Shown: one piece after another, positions 32,701-40,268 of the stretch
Numbering within the stretch: the first letter of the stretch is position 1
Layout of the letters: each line of letters begins with the position of its first letter
Assembly (NCBI GenBank): GCA_902774245.1
Contig: CACYHQ010000004.1
Location: 1 to 64,000 of the forward strand
Direction: 5' to 3'
Length of the DNA: 64,000 nucleotides
DNA from: an uncultured bacterium
GTDB lineage: Bacteria; Verrucomicrobiota; Lentisphaeria; Victivallales; UBA1829
Notes under the pieces: model-generated
Seen by the model: the letters and a program-made list of their open reading frames with translations, nothing else
Told to the model about the DNA's origin: nothing
Databases searched by the model: none
Position numbers and translations under genes: made by a program

Positions 32701-34755
32701 AGTATAAGAGGCAAGCTGACCGGCAGATGCTCGTTCGGAGAAGGAGCAAACATCATTGTCGGATCGGGCGATGAAAACGCGCCCAGCTGGCCGCCCCCGG
32801 CTGACTGGATTCCCCCGGCAGCCACGATCAATTTCGATTTGTCCTATACGAGCGTGGACGGGCCCGCGCTATACGAGGGATTCTCACGCATCAGCTACAA
32901 AGGTACACCGGCGGTCTACACGCTGACAGCCTCCGCTTCGCAGGAAAACGGCGATTATCTGCTGGCGAACGGCGTGACGTCGTTCGCCGACAGCATCACG
33001 GTCTCCAACAACTACGGCATCCTCGGCACGCTCGCAATTGATCAGGTCCTGATCGCGAACGGGGCCATATACATGCTGGGACTCGAAGACGGCAAACTGA
33101 ACCTCAGTATTTCGGGGTATGTGCCGCCGGAAGCTGTCTATCTGAATGCCGCCTGGACAGGACTGCAGAACGGCAAAGTGGTGTCTGTTTCCGGCGGGAC
33201 GGCGATCATCGGGTACGATGCGTTTTCGGTCGGGAACGATGCCGTATCCGCTGCGGGTACCAACGGCACGCTCACGATCCTGGGCGGCACATTCACGTTT
33301 ACCGCCGGGATCCTGCCCGACGCTACAGCGCTGGACGGATCCGCGGTGCGTGATTCCGCCGTACTGAACACGCTGACGGTCGAGGCCGGGGCCTCCGTGT
33401 GGAATATGCAAGTGGCGGAGGGCGCGACGCTGACGGTCAGGGCGGGCGCATCGGCATCGAACCTTCTCGTTTCCGAAGGCGCGACACTCATGATCGAGGC
33501 GGGCGGGAAGCTCACCGGCTGGGGCGTGTTCAGCGAAGGCGCGAACATCACGGTCGACGGCACGCTGGACTTCGACATCTCCACCCTGACCGCCGCAAGC
33601 TCCGCGCTGTACGAGGGATTGAGCTATGTGCAGGGCGATACGGCCTATACGCTCACGGTCCGCGCGGCGCAGACGCCCGGATTCTATTACCTCGCGTACG
33701 GCGCAGGCGATTTCAAGTCCGCGATCACGATCGTCGGGACCGACGGGACCGCGCTCGGCACGCTCCGGGCGGGCATCTCCACGCGGATCGGCGACGCGCT
33801 CTACACGCTGAACCTCGGCGACGGCATCCTGAGCCTGTCCATCGCGCCCGCGGCCGAGACGGCCCGGAGCGACATCGACGGAAACGGCATCAGCGACGTG
33901 CTCTTCCAGTACACCGGCGGCGATTACCAGACCGGATACTGGATGAACGGCAAGGACACCTGGCTCGGCGCGAACATGCCGCATTCCGCCGAATGGACAC
34001 TGCTCGGCGCGTACGACATGGACGGCGACGGGATCGCGGATTCCGTGTTCGTCGGCAACACGGTCGTGAACAGCGTGAAGGGAGCATACATCGGCTACTA
34101 CAAGGGCGGCGTCGACACCGACGACAACTGGATGAACATCCACTTCCTCGAAAACGAGGAGGAAAACGTCTGGGCGAACAAGATCGGCAACCTCACCGGA
34201 AACAACAACAGGAACTCCATCGTGTGGCATTGCGCCGGACTCGGCGCGCTCGGCGTCTGGACCGACGGCACCAGCAACTGGGTTTCCCTCGGCGCGGGCT
34301 TCGATTCCGACTGGACGATGGTCGGCTGCGGCGATTTCGACGGCGACGGACGCGATTCCGTCGTGATGAGCTATATGGGCGGCGTGAAGTATTACGCGAT
34401 CGGCATCGACGGGAGCGCGGTCGACATGGGCGCCCTGAACTGGAGCGGCTGGGAAACGCGCGCCATCGGCGACTTCGCGGGCGACGGAAAGGATGACATG
34501 GTGCTGTTCCACAAGGAAACGGGCGTCATGGTCAAGCTCGCCGACGGCAGCGTCGACAACTACACGGTGCTCGGCCAGCTCGCCGCCAATGACTGGTTCG
34601 TGGTCGGCGCGGGCGATTACGACGGCGACAAAAAGGACGACCTGCTCGTGCGCCAGTATTCGACCGGCATGCTCGGTTACTACAGCTCCGGCGACACGTC
34701 GAAGTGGGTCGAGCTCGGCCGCGGCGTCGACATGGACTGGACCGTCATCGCGTAA
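26767..34755 (+). CDS. Giant AIDA-like repeat surface protein with C-terminal VCBS/FG-GAP domain (2662 aa)
   Basis: Residues 1 to about 770 are short Gly/Ser/Thr-rich repeats (SGG, NGG, V-SGGT) like the beta-helical passenger of AIDA-type autotransporters. Then larger modules alternate. A block starting FD(I/L)S, with Y-LTV and a G-Y-LA segment, begins near residues 776, 1030, 1373, 1645, 2022 and 2268. A block starting VYL--AW, with GG-A-IGYDAF, begins near 880, 1148, 1471, 1747 and 2121. From about 2368 there are Asp-rich VCBS/FG-GAP units (DIDGNGISD, DMDGDGIAD, DFDGDGRD, DYDGDKKDD), probably Ca-binding. There is no Sec signal peptide and no autotransporter barrel, so the export route is unknown. 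AAGGAGG lies 8 bases before the ATG. Probably an adhesin or surface layer protein. Confidence 0.85.
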   Translation: MSEIITNAIEIQSGVISSGLTVDMGGEVTVLSGGTVTDAEAVNYGYFWVEEGGYISNIRITNSGDAMLNGGLAENLTMESGGQADIFGGTMRTGTILNGGYGAIYETGSGLDVAVSAGGRYLVYGGYAENTIISSGGSFTVQMSGGLADKTTIEAGGHARIVSGGEMRETILNGARLDVISGTIKATTINGGELHISSGGPELASGYAENTFVNGGSFIVYGGVTVKDTTVNKGLFMVSSDVTADGATVNAGAGLLVLNGGTAAAVRENGGYVEMEDESDVVFASNTFSGVVLTNMSATVHSGTTAHFTTLNEDAVLRIYSGGEAYYTTMNGGTLFATSANVGGITVSGGYASFESTAVSDLSLFGGTVFADSATVVSGAALNGGVFRVQSGTIVIGAEFNGADIVADPGAVFSGTILKTGHVEITSDMMEEVTIGGATLTGIAGAFYAVTVDAGIADFNGSLVFSLTVNGGTVFADSDSIITGALLNKGGTLSVRSGTLVTGCEFCGGTVLMEQGAVFSSSIVRSGGDVTAQDGEIYRTVAIDQTAKMYVQSGASVSDAVAVKDAELIVQSEGVVSGADVVGGVVTLTGGTALDISLGKTTLPFSNGLFSTPSVVSYGSARLVADRTAVLRISSGGLAVGAYASEGNAGYGSEYVGIYVGDGGVVSNTTIDKAVLYVSSGGVARDTKISGYYMAPIGGYVLTHYPTYGKISVLSGGYAENIDMNQAILKVSGGTVRNLVASNWSVIDLSEGGVIGGALELTGSAKLTLGSNGGTIDFDISETAPGAAAVKKGLSLIEGAPLYTLTVSDTQETGIYHLATDSPSFAGAFTVRSTDLTPLGTLTVGGSVLIGDLYYTVKVRNVNVDLIISTEAPPLEDPFAVYVDSAWSDKPFGSIVELAGGGTATIGYDAFADGDEAVAAVKPGGVVYITGGAVSFADVVARDVVVLGGASISGALSDYDAVVTLESGASASGITVRGESTLKLKSGSVCRELSFIDQAATVKVESGATISGAYFAKSYAGITIDGTIEFDLSKPGTGTPLRGLSMYSGTPTCVITVDAASLKTGQYILASDMSYKFGQYSYTVRDIDGTVLGVIPAAFVVDNQMIYGTAEIGDFRYTISYKGGVGYGMGDTGSAVSLSVEKIDPDKESYVYLNASWKDKAAGESVTVTLLSGGTQMAIIGQNAFAVLDDAVNAVAEDGTIAISYTKPAQSGIIVIGGGTATVISGTDVISVSGETASGTGGTQTEDGMIYSFPEGLPRNIDLIGTGAKIENALVQATLSISNAMTSNLSVVEGGGIVAVSGATCISVDVAAGGSFLCRSSYNLIRDLHVVSGGTFGMYNDVTIVVGSGAREVSGTCVFESGADITINGTVNFDLSGSTAGGVLFDGLKYVKGNTQYRITVGELLESGLYHLAVNANEITDGITLYVKNGNNLNNAGTLMPDQTVWVDGRGFLLTFADGALDLMVIAFEPQTTVYLNAAWDGLEKYSVVEVPGGTAVLGIDAFADLMPAMSACADDGSVIIEGGTYTFSGTVEKNLVVQNGTLNADSLVLTQDLTLDAGTVLIGGLTVSESYSQSQSGGSIVCSGSVRLNEGATAAGTIVVNSKHGIVLDNAALTGTITVNTGGILSGRETFTDGMDITVNGYIDFDISGSTAGEDPLMRGLSRIKGSPTYTLTVDAHQEAGTYWLADDAAGFNGSITIRKQSGAVLGTLTAGKPVQINGTYYTVRGTLSEGKMQLYLLVGEQTPPETVYLSTDWRWTGDGSLVEVPSGTANIGYDAFYSADDAIEASLFGGSTIEIIRGMYSFTSDLEIPGDVVVNGGTLSVSAGGSRLLGNITVNRYSLLILEEGASLGGSIVLNTGGSLTLKNGMAVSGLELSEWSTIRLGNGSSASSIRLLNNGRMDVDAGGLASGITVEAVGGTQGSLTVYADGFASDVTVQGGRLTVKEGGTASDITVYGGNLSEDYGGVISSLTVAGSGSVSIRGKLTGRCSFGEGANIIVGSGDENAPSWPPPADWIPPAATINFDLSYTSVDGPALYEGFSRISYKGTPAVYTLTASASQENGDYLLANGVTSFADSITVSNNYGILGTLAIDQVLIANGAIYMLGLEDGKLNLSISGYVPPEAVYLNAAWTGLQNGKVVSVSGGTAIIGYDAFSVGNDAVSAAGTNGTLTILGGTFTFTAGILPDATALDGSAVRDSAVLNTLTVEAGASVWNMQVAEGATLTVRAGASASNLLVSEGATLMIEAGGKLTGWGVFSEGANITVDGTLDFDISTLTAASSALYEGLSYVQGDTAYTLTVRAAQTPGFYYLAYGAGDFKSAITIVGTDGTALGTLRAGISTRIGDALYTLNLGDGILSLSIAPAAETARSDIDGNGISDVLFQYTGGDYQTGYWMNGKDTWLGANMPHSAEWTLLGAYDMDGDGIADSVFVGNTVVNSVKGAYIGYYKGGVDTDDNWMNIHFLENEEENVWANKIGNLTGNNNRNSIVWHCAGLGALGVWTDGTSNWVSLGAGFDSDWTMVGCGDFDGDGRDSVVMSYMGGVKYYAIGIDGSAVDMGALNWSGWETRAIGDFAGDGKDDMVLFHKETGVMVKLADGSVDNYTVLGQLAANDWFVVGAGDYDGDKKDDLLVRQYSTGMLGYYSSGDTSKWVELGRGVDMDWTVIA

Positions 34756-34815
34756 CAAAGTATATTCTTCGTGCCGGAGCGCAGCCCGGCACGAATTCAA
34801 CACAGCTTGCGATGC

Positions 34816-34852
34816 CCCCTGTACCTGGAAAACGGGTACAGGGGATTTTTTT
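34816..34852 (+). terminator. Terminator of the giant gene
   Basis: CCCCTGTACC pairs with GGTACAGGGG around an 8-base loop and is followed by A and seven T, about 60 bases after the stop. A further GTGCCGG/CCGGCAC hairpin lies between. Confidence 0.88.
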
Positions 34853-34973
34853 GCGTCTGTCCGTATGGGGTTCTTTTTCGGAAACCATGCAAAAAAAGCC
34901 GCAAAACGACGGTAGAAAACGCGCCCGTGCGTGAAAAATATAGAAAAAAGTCGGAGAAATGTTCATTTTGCAG

Positions 34974-35002
34974 TTGCAGAAATCGCTTTGACGGGGTATA
35001 GT
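34974..35002 (+). promoter_or_regulatory. Promoter of the phosphatase operon
   Basis: TTGCAG (34974-34979) and TATAGT (34997-35002) are 17 bases apart, 34 bases before the ATG at 35037. Confidence 0.55.
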
Positions 35003-35036
35003 TAAAGTTGATTTGAATCTTCGTGGAGTTTATCTT

Positions 35037-36446
35037 ATGATCTGGCTTGTTACCGGTTTGACCGTTCTGCTGCTCGTCGTCGGGCTGATCGCGCTGTATC
35101 AGCGCATCAGGATCGCCCTGCTCCGCGGCAAGCTGAAAAGCGCCATCCACGCCAACGCGCAGACCAGCAGCTACCTGAACATGTTCTCGCGCGGCGTCCG
35201 CCAGACCGAGAACAAAAGCGAATGGATGAGCGTCACGGCGAAATATCTCTCCGACCTCATCCAGGCTGATTCCGTCTGCGTCTACCTGTACCGCGACGGC
35301 GCGTTCTTCCCGTCCGGCATGACCCCGCACTATCCGCTCCAGCTCTCGCGTCCCCTGTCCTGCGACCTGAACGATCCCGAGGCCAGGGACAAAATACAGT
35401 CCGCCGCGCCGAAAGACCTCGCCGACCTCATCCTCGCGACGGTCCTCGCGCACGAATCCCTGCTCATCAGCGACCCGCGGCATCCGCTCCTCACGAAGAT
35501 CACGCACACAGAGACCGTGAAGACGTTCCTCGCCGTCCCCATGATCTACGAGAAAAACCTCCTCGGCATCATCTGCGCATCGAACAGCTCCACGCCGCAC
35601 CGCAAGTATTTCACGCAGGAGGAGGTCAACCGCCTGACCCTCCTCACTGCGCCGGTCATCCTCGCCCGCAACATCCTGGAGATGTACGACCGCCTCAGCC
35701 AGCAGCAGCGCATCTCGCAGGAACTCGAATTCGCGCGCACGCTTCAGCGCTCTCTGCTCCCGCCCGACTGTCCTCAGTGGGGCGGATTCTCCATCCAGGC
35801 CGTGTCGCGCGCCGCGAAGGAGGTCAGCGGCGACTTCTACGATTTCGTCGAGATCGACTCCAACCGTCTGCTCGTGGTGATCGGCGACGCCTGCGGCAAG
35901 GGCATCCCGGCGTGCCTCATCATGGCCATGACGCGCAGCTTCATCCGCGCCAACATCCCGCATTTCACCACGCTGAAGGCCATGCTTTTCGAGCTGAACG
36001 ACAACCTCTTCCGCGACATGGGCGACGGCCGCTACATCACGCTCGCCGTCTGCCTGCTGAACAAGAAGGAAAACACGGTCGAATACGCCCGCGCCGGACA
36101 CACCGAGCTCATTTTCTATGTCCGCAACCACATCCGCAGCATCAACCCGAACGGCGCCGGCCTCGGCCTGCTCCCGTCCGAGCTCACCGAATACGACACC
36201 TTCAACACCCAGTTCGGCCCGGAGATGTCGTTCATCATGTTCACCGACGGCATCAACGAGGCGGAAAACGCGGACGGCGAACAGTTCGGCATCCAGCGCA
36301 TCAAGGACTGCTTCATGAAGTCCTGCGTCGCGCAGGAATCCCCGCGCGAGGCCGTCGCCAAGATCATGGACAGCGTCGACCGCTTCTCCCCCGCCAACGG
36401 CGAACAGGACGACCGCACCGTCGTCGTCATCTCGCCCCTCATCTGA
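35037..36446 (+). CDS. Membrane-anchored GAF and SpoIIE-type PP2C phosphatase (RsbU-like)
   Basis: The 469-residue protein has one N-terminal membrane helix (residues 2-22), a GAF-like sensor domain (about 50-210) and a PP2C/SpoIIE phosphatase domain (about 230-469). The phosphatase starts with FARTLQRSLLP, then SGDFYDF with a metal-binding Asp, GDACGKGIPACLIMA, VEYARAGH and the end block EQDDRTVVVI. Relatives dephosphorylate anti-sigma antagonist proteins in partner-switching systems; no STAS or RsbW partner is nearby. The ATG at 35037 is preferred because GGAG lies 8 bases upstream; a TTG start 24 bases earlier is less likely. Confidence 0.88.
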   Translation: MIWLVTGLTVLLLVVGLIALYQRIRIALLRGKLKSAIHANAQTSSYLNMFSRGVRQTENKSEWMSVTAKYLSDLIQADSVCVYLYRDGAFFPSGMTPHYPLQLSRPLSCDLNDPEARDKIQSAAPKDLADLILATVLAHESLLISDPRHPLLTKITHTETVKTFLAVPMIYEKNLLGIICASNSSTPHRKYFTQEEVNRLTLLTAPVILARNILEMYDRLSQQQRISQELEFARTLQRSLLPPDCPQWGGFSIQAVSRAAKEVSGDFYDFVEIDSNRLLVVIGDACGKGIPACLIMAMTRSFIRANIPHFTTLKAMLFELNDNLFRDMGDGRYITLAVCLLNKKENTVEYARAGHTELIFYVRNHIRSINPNGAGLGLLPSELTEYDTFNTQFGPEMSFIMFTDGINEAENADGEQFGIQRIKDCFMKSCVAQESPREAVAKIMDSVDRFSPANGEQDDRTVVVISPLI

Positions 36447-36463
36447 AGAAAGGAACCCAGACT

Positions 36464-36862
36464 ATGAAACTCGCCTCAAAATTCGCGCTCCTGATCGTTG
36501 CCGCATGCGCGGTTTCCTTCCTCTCCGCCTCGTCCTGCGCCTCCACCGAGGCGAAAAAACAGCAGCAGATGGCCGAGCTCACGCCCGAACAGATCGCGAA
36601 CATGTCGCCCGAGGAGGTCGCGGAATACTACGCGCGCAGGACGAGGCTTCGCGCCGAACAGGCGAAGCTTCAGCAGGAAAAAGAGGCTTCCAACCAGGGC
36701 TTCTTCTCCAGTGTCCACAGCGTCGAGAAGCGCGAACGCCTCGGCAACGTGAACCAGCGCCTGGAAGACAATGCGGCCAACGCCGTTTTCCCGTGGCAGA
36801 CACACGATCCGCACCGCAGCGAAACCCTCCTCGGACGCGGTTCCGCCATCTACAACTGGTAA
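36464..36862 (+). CDS. Small lipoprotein, unknown function
   Basis: The 132-residue protein has a lipoprotein-type signal (lipobox near SASSC, Cys about residue 25) and a charged, helical body with AELTPEQIANMSPEEVAEYYARR, which looks like coiled coil. The C-terminus is polar and ends SAIYNW. I do not recognise a family. It follows the phosphatase by 17 bases with GAAAGGAA as ribosome binding site and precedes hldD by 28 bases, so it is probably in one operon with both. Confidence 0.65.
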   Translation: MKLASKFALLIVAACAVSFLSASSCASTEAKKQQQMAELTPEQIANMSPEEVAEYYARRTRLRAEQAKLQQEKEASNQGFFSSVHSVEKRERLGNVNQRLEDNAANAVFPWQTHDPHRSETLLGRGSAIYNW

Positions 36863-36890
36863 CCAGCAGCACAACCGATTCCACGAATCC

Positions 36891-37895
36891 ATGAGTATCA
36901 CAAACACCGAATACATCGTCACGGGCGCGGCCGGGTTCATCGGCAGCGCCGTCGTCTGGGGACTCAACCGCAGGGGCATCGACGACATCCTGATCGTCGA
37001 CCACCTCGGCGAGTCCGAAAAATGGAAAAATCTCCGCGCGCTTCATTACGCCGACTACATGGAGAAGGACGACTTCTTCCGCGAGCTCGCGGCGAACGGC
37101 CTGCCCTCCGGCGTGAAGGCGGTCATCCACCTCGGCGCATGCTCGTCCACGACCCAGCTCGACGCCTCCTACCTCGTCCATAACAATTTCGAGTGCACCA
37201 AGCTCCTCGCCACGCTCTGCGCCGCGCGCGGCGTCCGCTTCATCTACGCCTCCAGCGCGGCCACCTACGGCGCGGGCGAACAGGGCTACTCCGACGCGCT
37301 CGACGGCATTCCGGCGCTCCGCCCGCTGAACATGTACGGCTATTCCAAGCAGATGTTCGACCTGTGGGCGATCCGCAACGGCCTGGTCGACGCCGTCGCG
37401 GGCATGAAATTCACCAACGTCTTCGGTCCGAACGAACGCCACAAGGGCCCGATGCGCAGCATGGTCTGCCGCGCGTTCGAACAGATCCGCGACACCGGGA
37501 CAGTGAAGCTCTTCAAGTCCTGCCGTCCCGAGTACGCCGACGGCGAGCAGAAACGCGATTTCGTGTATGTGAAGGACATCGTGGAAATGATCCTCTTCCT
37601 GCTCGACCGGCCGGACCTCTGCGGCATCTACAACGCCGGAAGCGGCCTCGCCGAGACCTGGAACGAGCTCGTTTCCGCCGTCTTCAACGCCATGGAGAAG
37701 CCGCGCAGGATCGAATACATCGACATGCCGGAAATCCTCCGCGGCAAGTACCAGTACTATACCTGCGCCGACATGACGAAACTCCGCGCCGCAGGCTTCA
37801 AAGGCGGACGCACCCCGCTCGCCGAAGCCGTCGCGGATTACGTGCGCGGCTACCTGCTCCCGGACAAATATCTTGGCGACGAATCCTCGAACTGA
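36891..37895 (+). CDS. hldD: ADP-L-glycero-D-manno-heptose 6-epimerase
   Basis: HldD converts ADP-D-glycero-D-manno-heptose to the L-glycero form for the LPS inner core. The 334-residue length is right. The NAD(P) motif GAAGFIGS is at residues 12-19, HLGACSSTTQLDASYLVHNN near 83 is specific to HldD, and NMYGYSKQMFD near 145 holds the YxxxK pair. MKFTNVFGPNE and the C-terminal IDMPEILRGKYQYYT are also conserved. It shows the cell makes heptose-containing LPS. The ATG at 36891 starts right at the conserved domain. Confidence 0.9.
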   Translation: MSITNTEYIVTGAAGFIGSAVVWGLNRRGIDDILIVDHLGESEKWKNLRALHYADYMEKDDFFRELAANGLPSGVKAVIHLGACSSTTQLDASYLVHNNFECTKLLATLCAARGVRFIYASSAATYGAGEQGYSDALDGIPALRPLNMYGYSKQMFDLWAIRNGLVDAVAGMKFTNVFGPNERHKGPMRSMVCRAFEQIRDTGTVKLFKSCRPEYADGEQKRDFVYVKDIVEMILFLLDRPDLCGIYNAGSGLAETWNELVSAVFNAMEKPRRIEYIDMPEILRGKYQYYTCADMTKLRAAGFKGGRTPLAEAVADYVRGYLLPDKYLGDESSN

Positions 37896-37946
37896 ACACA
37901 AACTCCTCACGAACCCCTCACGGCAACCGCAAGGAAACCTTCCAAT

Positions 37947-38945
37947 ATGGCAAATGAACCTAAACTGAAAGTCGGCGTCATCGGCACCGGAGTCCTCGGA
38001 AAGTATCACACCAACCTGTACCGTACAGCGCCCCACGCGGACCTCGTCGGCATCTACGACGCGGACCCGAAAGTCGCGGCGGACGCAGCCAAGCAGTTCA
38101 ACGTGCAGGCGTTCGAGAACCTCGACGAGCTCGTGGACCGCTGCGACGCCCTCACGGTCGCCGTTCCCGCCACGCTTCATTACGAATCCGTCATGCCGCT
38201 CCTTCAGAAAGGCAAGCACGTCCTCGTGGAGAAGCCCATCGACTCCGAGGTCGGCCGTGCCCGCGAAATGGTCCGTCTCGCCAACGAAAAGGGCGTCGTG
38301 CTCGCCGTCGGCCACGTCGAGCGCTTCAACCCCGCCATGGATTTCCTGGAGAAAAACCGCAACAACACGCTCTTCATCGAGGCGCACCGCCTCGCGAAAT
38401 ATCCCCCGCCGCGTCCGGGCCATCTCCGCCGCGGTACCGAGGTCAGCGTCGTGATCGACCTCATGATCCACGACCTCGACCTCGTGCTCACCATGGTCGG
38501 CCAGGAGATTGAGAAATTCGACGCCGTCGGCGTGCCGATCCTCAGCAACACCGAAGACATCGCGAACGTCCGCATCAAGTTCGTGAACGGCGCGGTGGCG
38601 AACATCACCGCCAGCCGCATCAGCGCGGGCCCCATGCGCAAATTCCGCGTCTTCCAGACCGATTCCTACATCTCCATGGACTATTCGAACAGCACGGGCG
38701 TCATCTACCGCAAGGGATTCCTCGGCGTCGGCAAGAAGGACATCAAGTGCACGAACACCAACGCGCTCGCCGACGAGATCAACAACTTCGTCGACGCCGT
38801 GATCGCCACGAAGGCCACCGGGAAGATCGTCCCGCCGAAGGTCACGGGCGAACAGGGCCTCCGCGCGCTTGAGCTCGCCGACGCCATCTGCCGCGAGATC
38901 CACGACTACAACTCCAAGTACGGTCTCTACAAGTTCAAAAAGTAA
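37947..38945 (+). CDS. Gfo/Idh/MocA family NAD(P)-dependent oxidoreductase
   Basis: The 332-residue protein has an N-terminal Rossmann fold with VGVIGTGVLGKYH (residues 9-21), the block GKHVLVEKPID near 92 with the conserved EKP, and VGHVERFNPA near 121. The C-terminal sheet domain includes VIDLMIHDLDLVL with the conserved HD pair. Such enzymes act on sugars or nucleotide sugars. Its place just after hldD and before ispE suggests a cell-envelope sugar step. Similar genes sit with lipid A genes in related bacteria, but the substrate is not shown here. Confidence 0.85.
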   Translation: MANEPKLKVGVIGTGVLGKYHTNLYRTAPHADLVGIYDADPKVAADAAKQFNVQAFENLDELVDRCDALTVAVPATLHYESVMPLLQKGKHVLVEKPIDSEVGRAREMVRLANEKGVVLAVGHVERFNPAMDFLEKNRNNTLFIEAHRLAKYPPPRPGHLRRGTEVSVVIDLMIHDLDLVLTMVGQEIEKFDAVGVPILSNTEDIANVRIKFVNGAVANITASRISAGPMRKFRVFQTDSYISMDYSNSTGVIYRKGFLGVGKKDIKCTNTNALADEINNFVDAVIATKATGKIVPPKVTGEQGLRALELADAICREIHDYNSKYGLYKFKK

Positions 38946-38963
38946 GATCGTCCGCTCTCCTCA

Positions 38964-39821
38964 ATGCTGACCTGCTCAAAAGTCAATCTCTCGCTCGCCG
39001 TCACCGCGAAACGCCCCGACGGCTATCACGACTTGGATTCGCTGTTCTATCCGTTCCGCGATCCCTCCGACGTGATCCTCCTCAAAGACGCACCCGCGTC
39101 AAACGGCGTGACCATCCGCTGCGATGCGCCGGGCGTCCCGCTCGAACCGGAGAAGAATCTCTGCGGCAAGGCGGTCTACGCGTACTGCAAAGCCGCCGGA
39201 ATGGACGTCCCCGGGCTCGTCATTCATCTTGAGAAGCACATCCCCGTTGCCGCCGGAATGGGCGGCGGGTCCGCCGACGGCGCGACCGTGCTCCGCCTGC
39301 TTCAGGAACGCTTTCACGCGCTTTCGGAATCTCAGCTCGAAGACGCGGCGTTCTCCCTCGGCGCGGATGTCCCGTTCTTCCTGAATCCGCGCCCCTCGTA
39401 CGTGACCGGAGCGGGCGAACACCACACGCCCGTCGAGGGGCTGCCAGAACACCTTCTGATCCTGCTCGCCGCGCCGCAGTTCCCGGTCAGCGCGGCATGG
39501 GCGTACAAGCACATGGACCTCCAGCGCGCCATTTCCACGCCGCCGCGTACCAACGAGCTGATCGACGCCCTCCGCCGCCGAGACTTCGAATCCGCCGCGC
39601 AGTTCATGCGGAACGACCTCGAACACGCCCTTTTCGACAAATTCCCCCTGCTGCTCCTTCTCCGCGCGTTCCTGCTCGAAAACGGCGCGCTCCGCGTCAT
39701 GGTCAGCGGCAGCGGCCCGACCCTCCTCGCGCTGTTCCGCGACGATGCCGCCGCGCAGGCCGCATACGCTCGCGCGACCTCGGAATTCGATCCCGCCGTC
39801 CGCTTTATCCTGCCCGCCTGA
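38964..39821 (+). CDS. ispE: 4-diphosphocytidyl-2-C-methyl-D-erythritol kinase
   Basis: IspE phosphorylates CDP-methylerythritol in the MEP isoprenoid pathway. The 285-residue protein has the N-terminal block KVNLSLAVTAKRPDGYHDLDS (K6 and the Asp/His active region), the GHMP ATP loop PVAAGMGGGSADGA near residue 94, LGADVPFFL near 132 and the C-terminal MVSGSGPTLLALF. The gap to the upstream oxidoreductase is 18 bases. Confidence 0.93.
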   Translation: MLTCSKVNLSLAVTAKRPDGYHDLDSLFYPFRDPSDVILLKDAPASNGVTIRCDAPGVPLEPEKNLCGKAVYAYCKAAGMDVPGLVIHLEKHIPVAAGMGGGSADGATVLRLLQERFHALSESQLEDAAFSLGADVPFFLNPRPSYVTGAGEHHTPVEGLPEHLLILLAAPQFPVSAAWAYKHMDLQRAISTPPRTNELIDALRRRDFESAAQFMRNDLEHALFDKFPLLLLLRAFLLENGALRVMVSGSGPTLLALFRDDAAAQAAYARATSEFDPAVRFILPA

Positions 39822-39865
39822 AAACTCAATCATACGCACCACCGAAGCGCAAGGAGACGAACGTA

Positions 39866-40243
39866 ATGAATCTTTTGGAGTTTGCAGGTCTTGTCCTTTT
39901 TGTCCTGTTGCCCGGCATTGTCGTCACGGTCGTGCTGTTCGGACTGTTTTACCGGAACCGGAACGGAGAACCGTGGGTCCGGCGGCGTCTTCTGTTCCCG
40001 TTCCTTCTGATGCTGGCGCATACGCTTCTGTACCCGCTGGCATTTCTGCTCGGGATCAGCCAACTGTTTTATCTCTGGTTTTTCCTCATTCCGGTCCTGC
40101 TCATCGTCATGATCGTCTATCAGGTCCATTCCGTCGCATGGAAAAACCGTGATCTGCGGATCGCGGCAACGGCGCTTACGGTCTATCCCATGTCTCTTTT
40201 ATTATTCGCAGTTCTCGAAGCCGTTTTATTGCCATTGACCTGA
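39866..40243 (+). CDS. Small integral membrane protein, unknown
   Basis: The 125-residue protein has about four apolar segments (near residues 5-27, 45-65, 67-87 and 102-122) separated by short Arg-rich loops. No family is recognised. The ATG at 39866 has AAGGAGACGA in front. It is the last gene of the operon; no terminator is visible, and the convergent gene ends 26 bases later. Confidence 0.65.
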   Translation: MNLLEFAGLVLFVLLPGIVVTVVLFGLFYRNRNGEPWVRRRLLFPFLLMLAHTLLYPLAFLLGISQLFYLWFFLIPVLLIVMIVYQVHSVAWKNRDLRIAATALTVYPMSLLLFAVLEAVLLPLT

Positions 40244-40268
40244 ATCCCGCACACGAATCCCCGGCAGG

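Noticed and set aside
26767..34755. CRISPR-like or satellite DNA in the giant gene
   Set aside because: The repeats are protein-level with varied codons; there are no constant DNA repeats with unique spacers. No CRISPR array was seen in the window.
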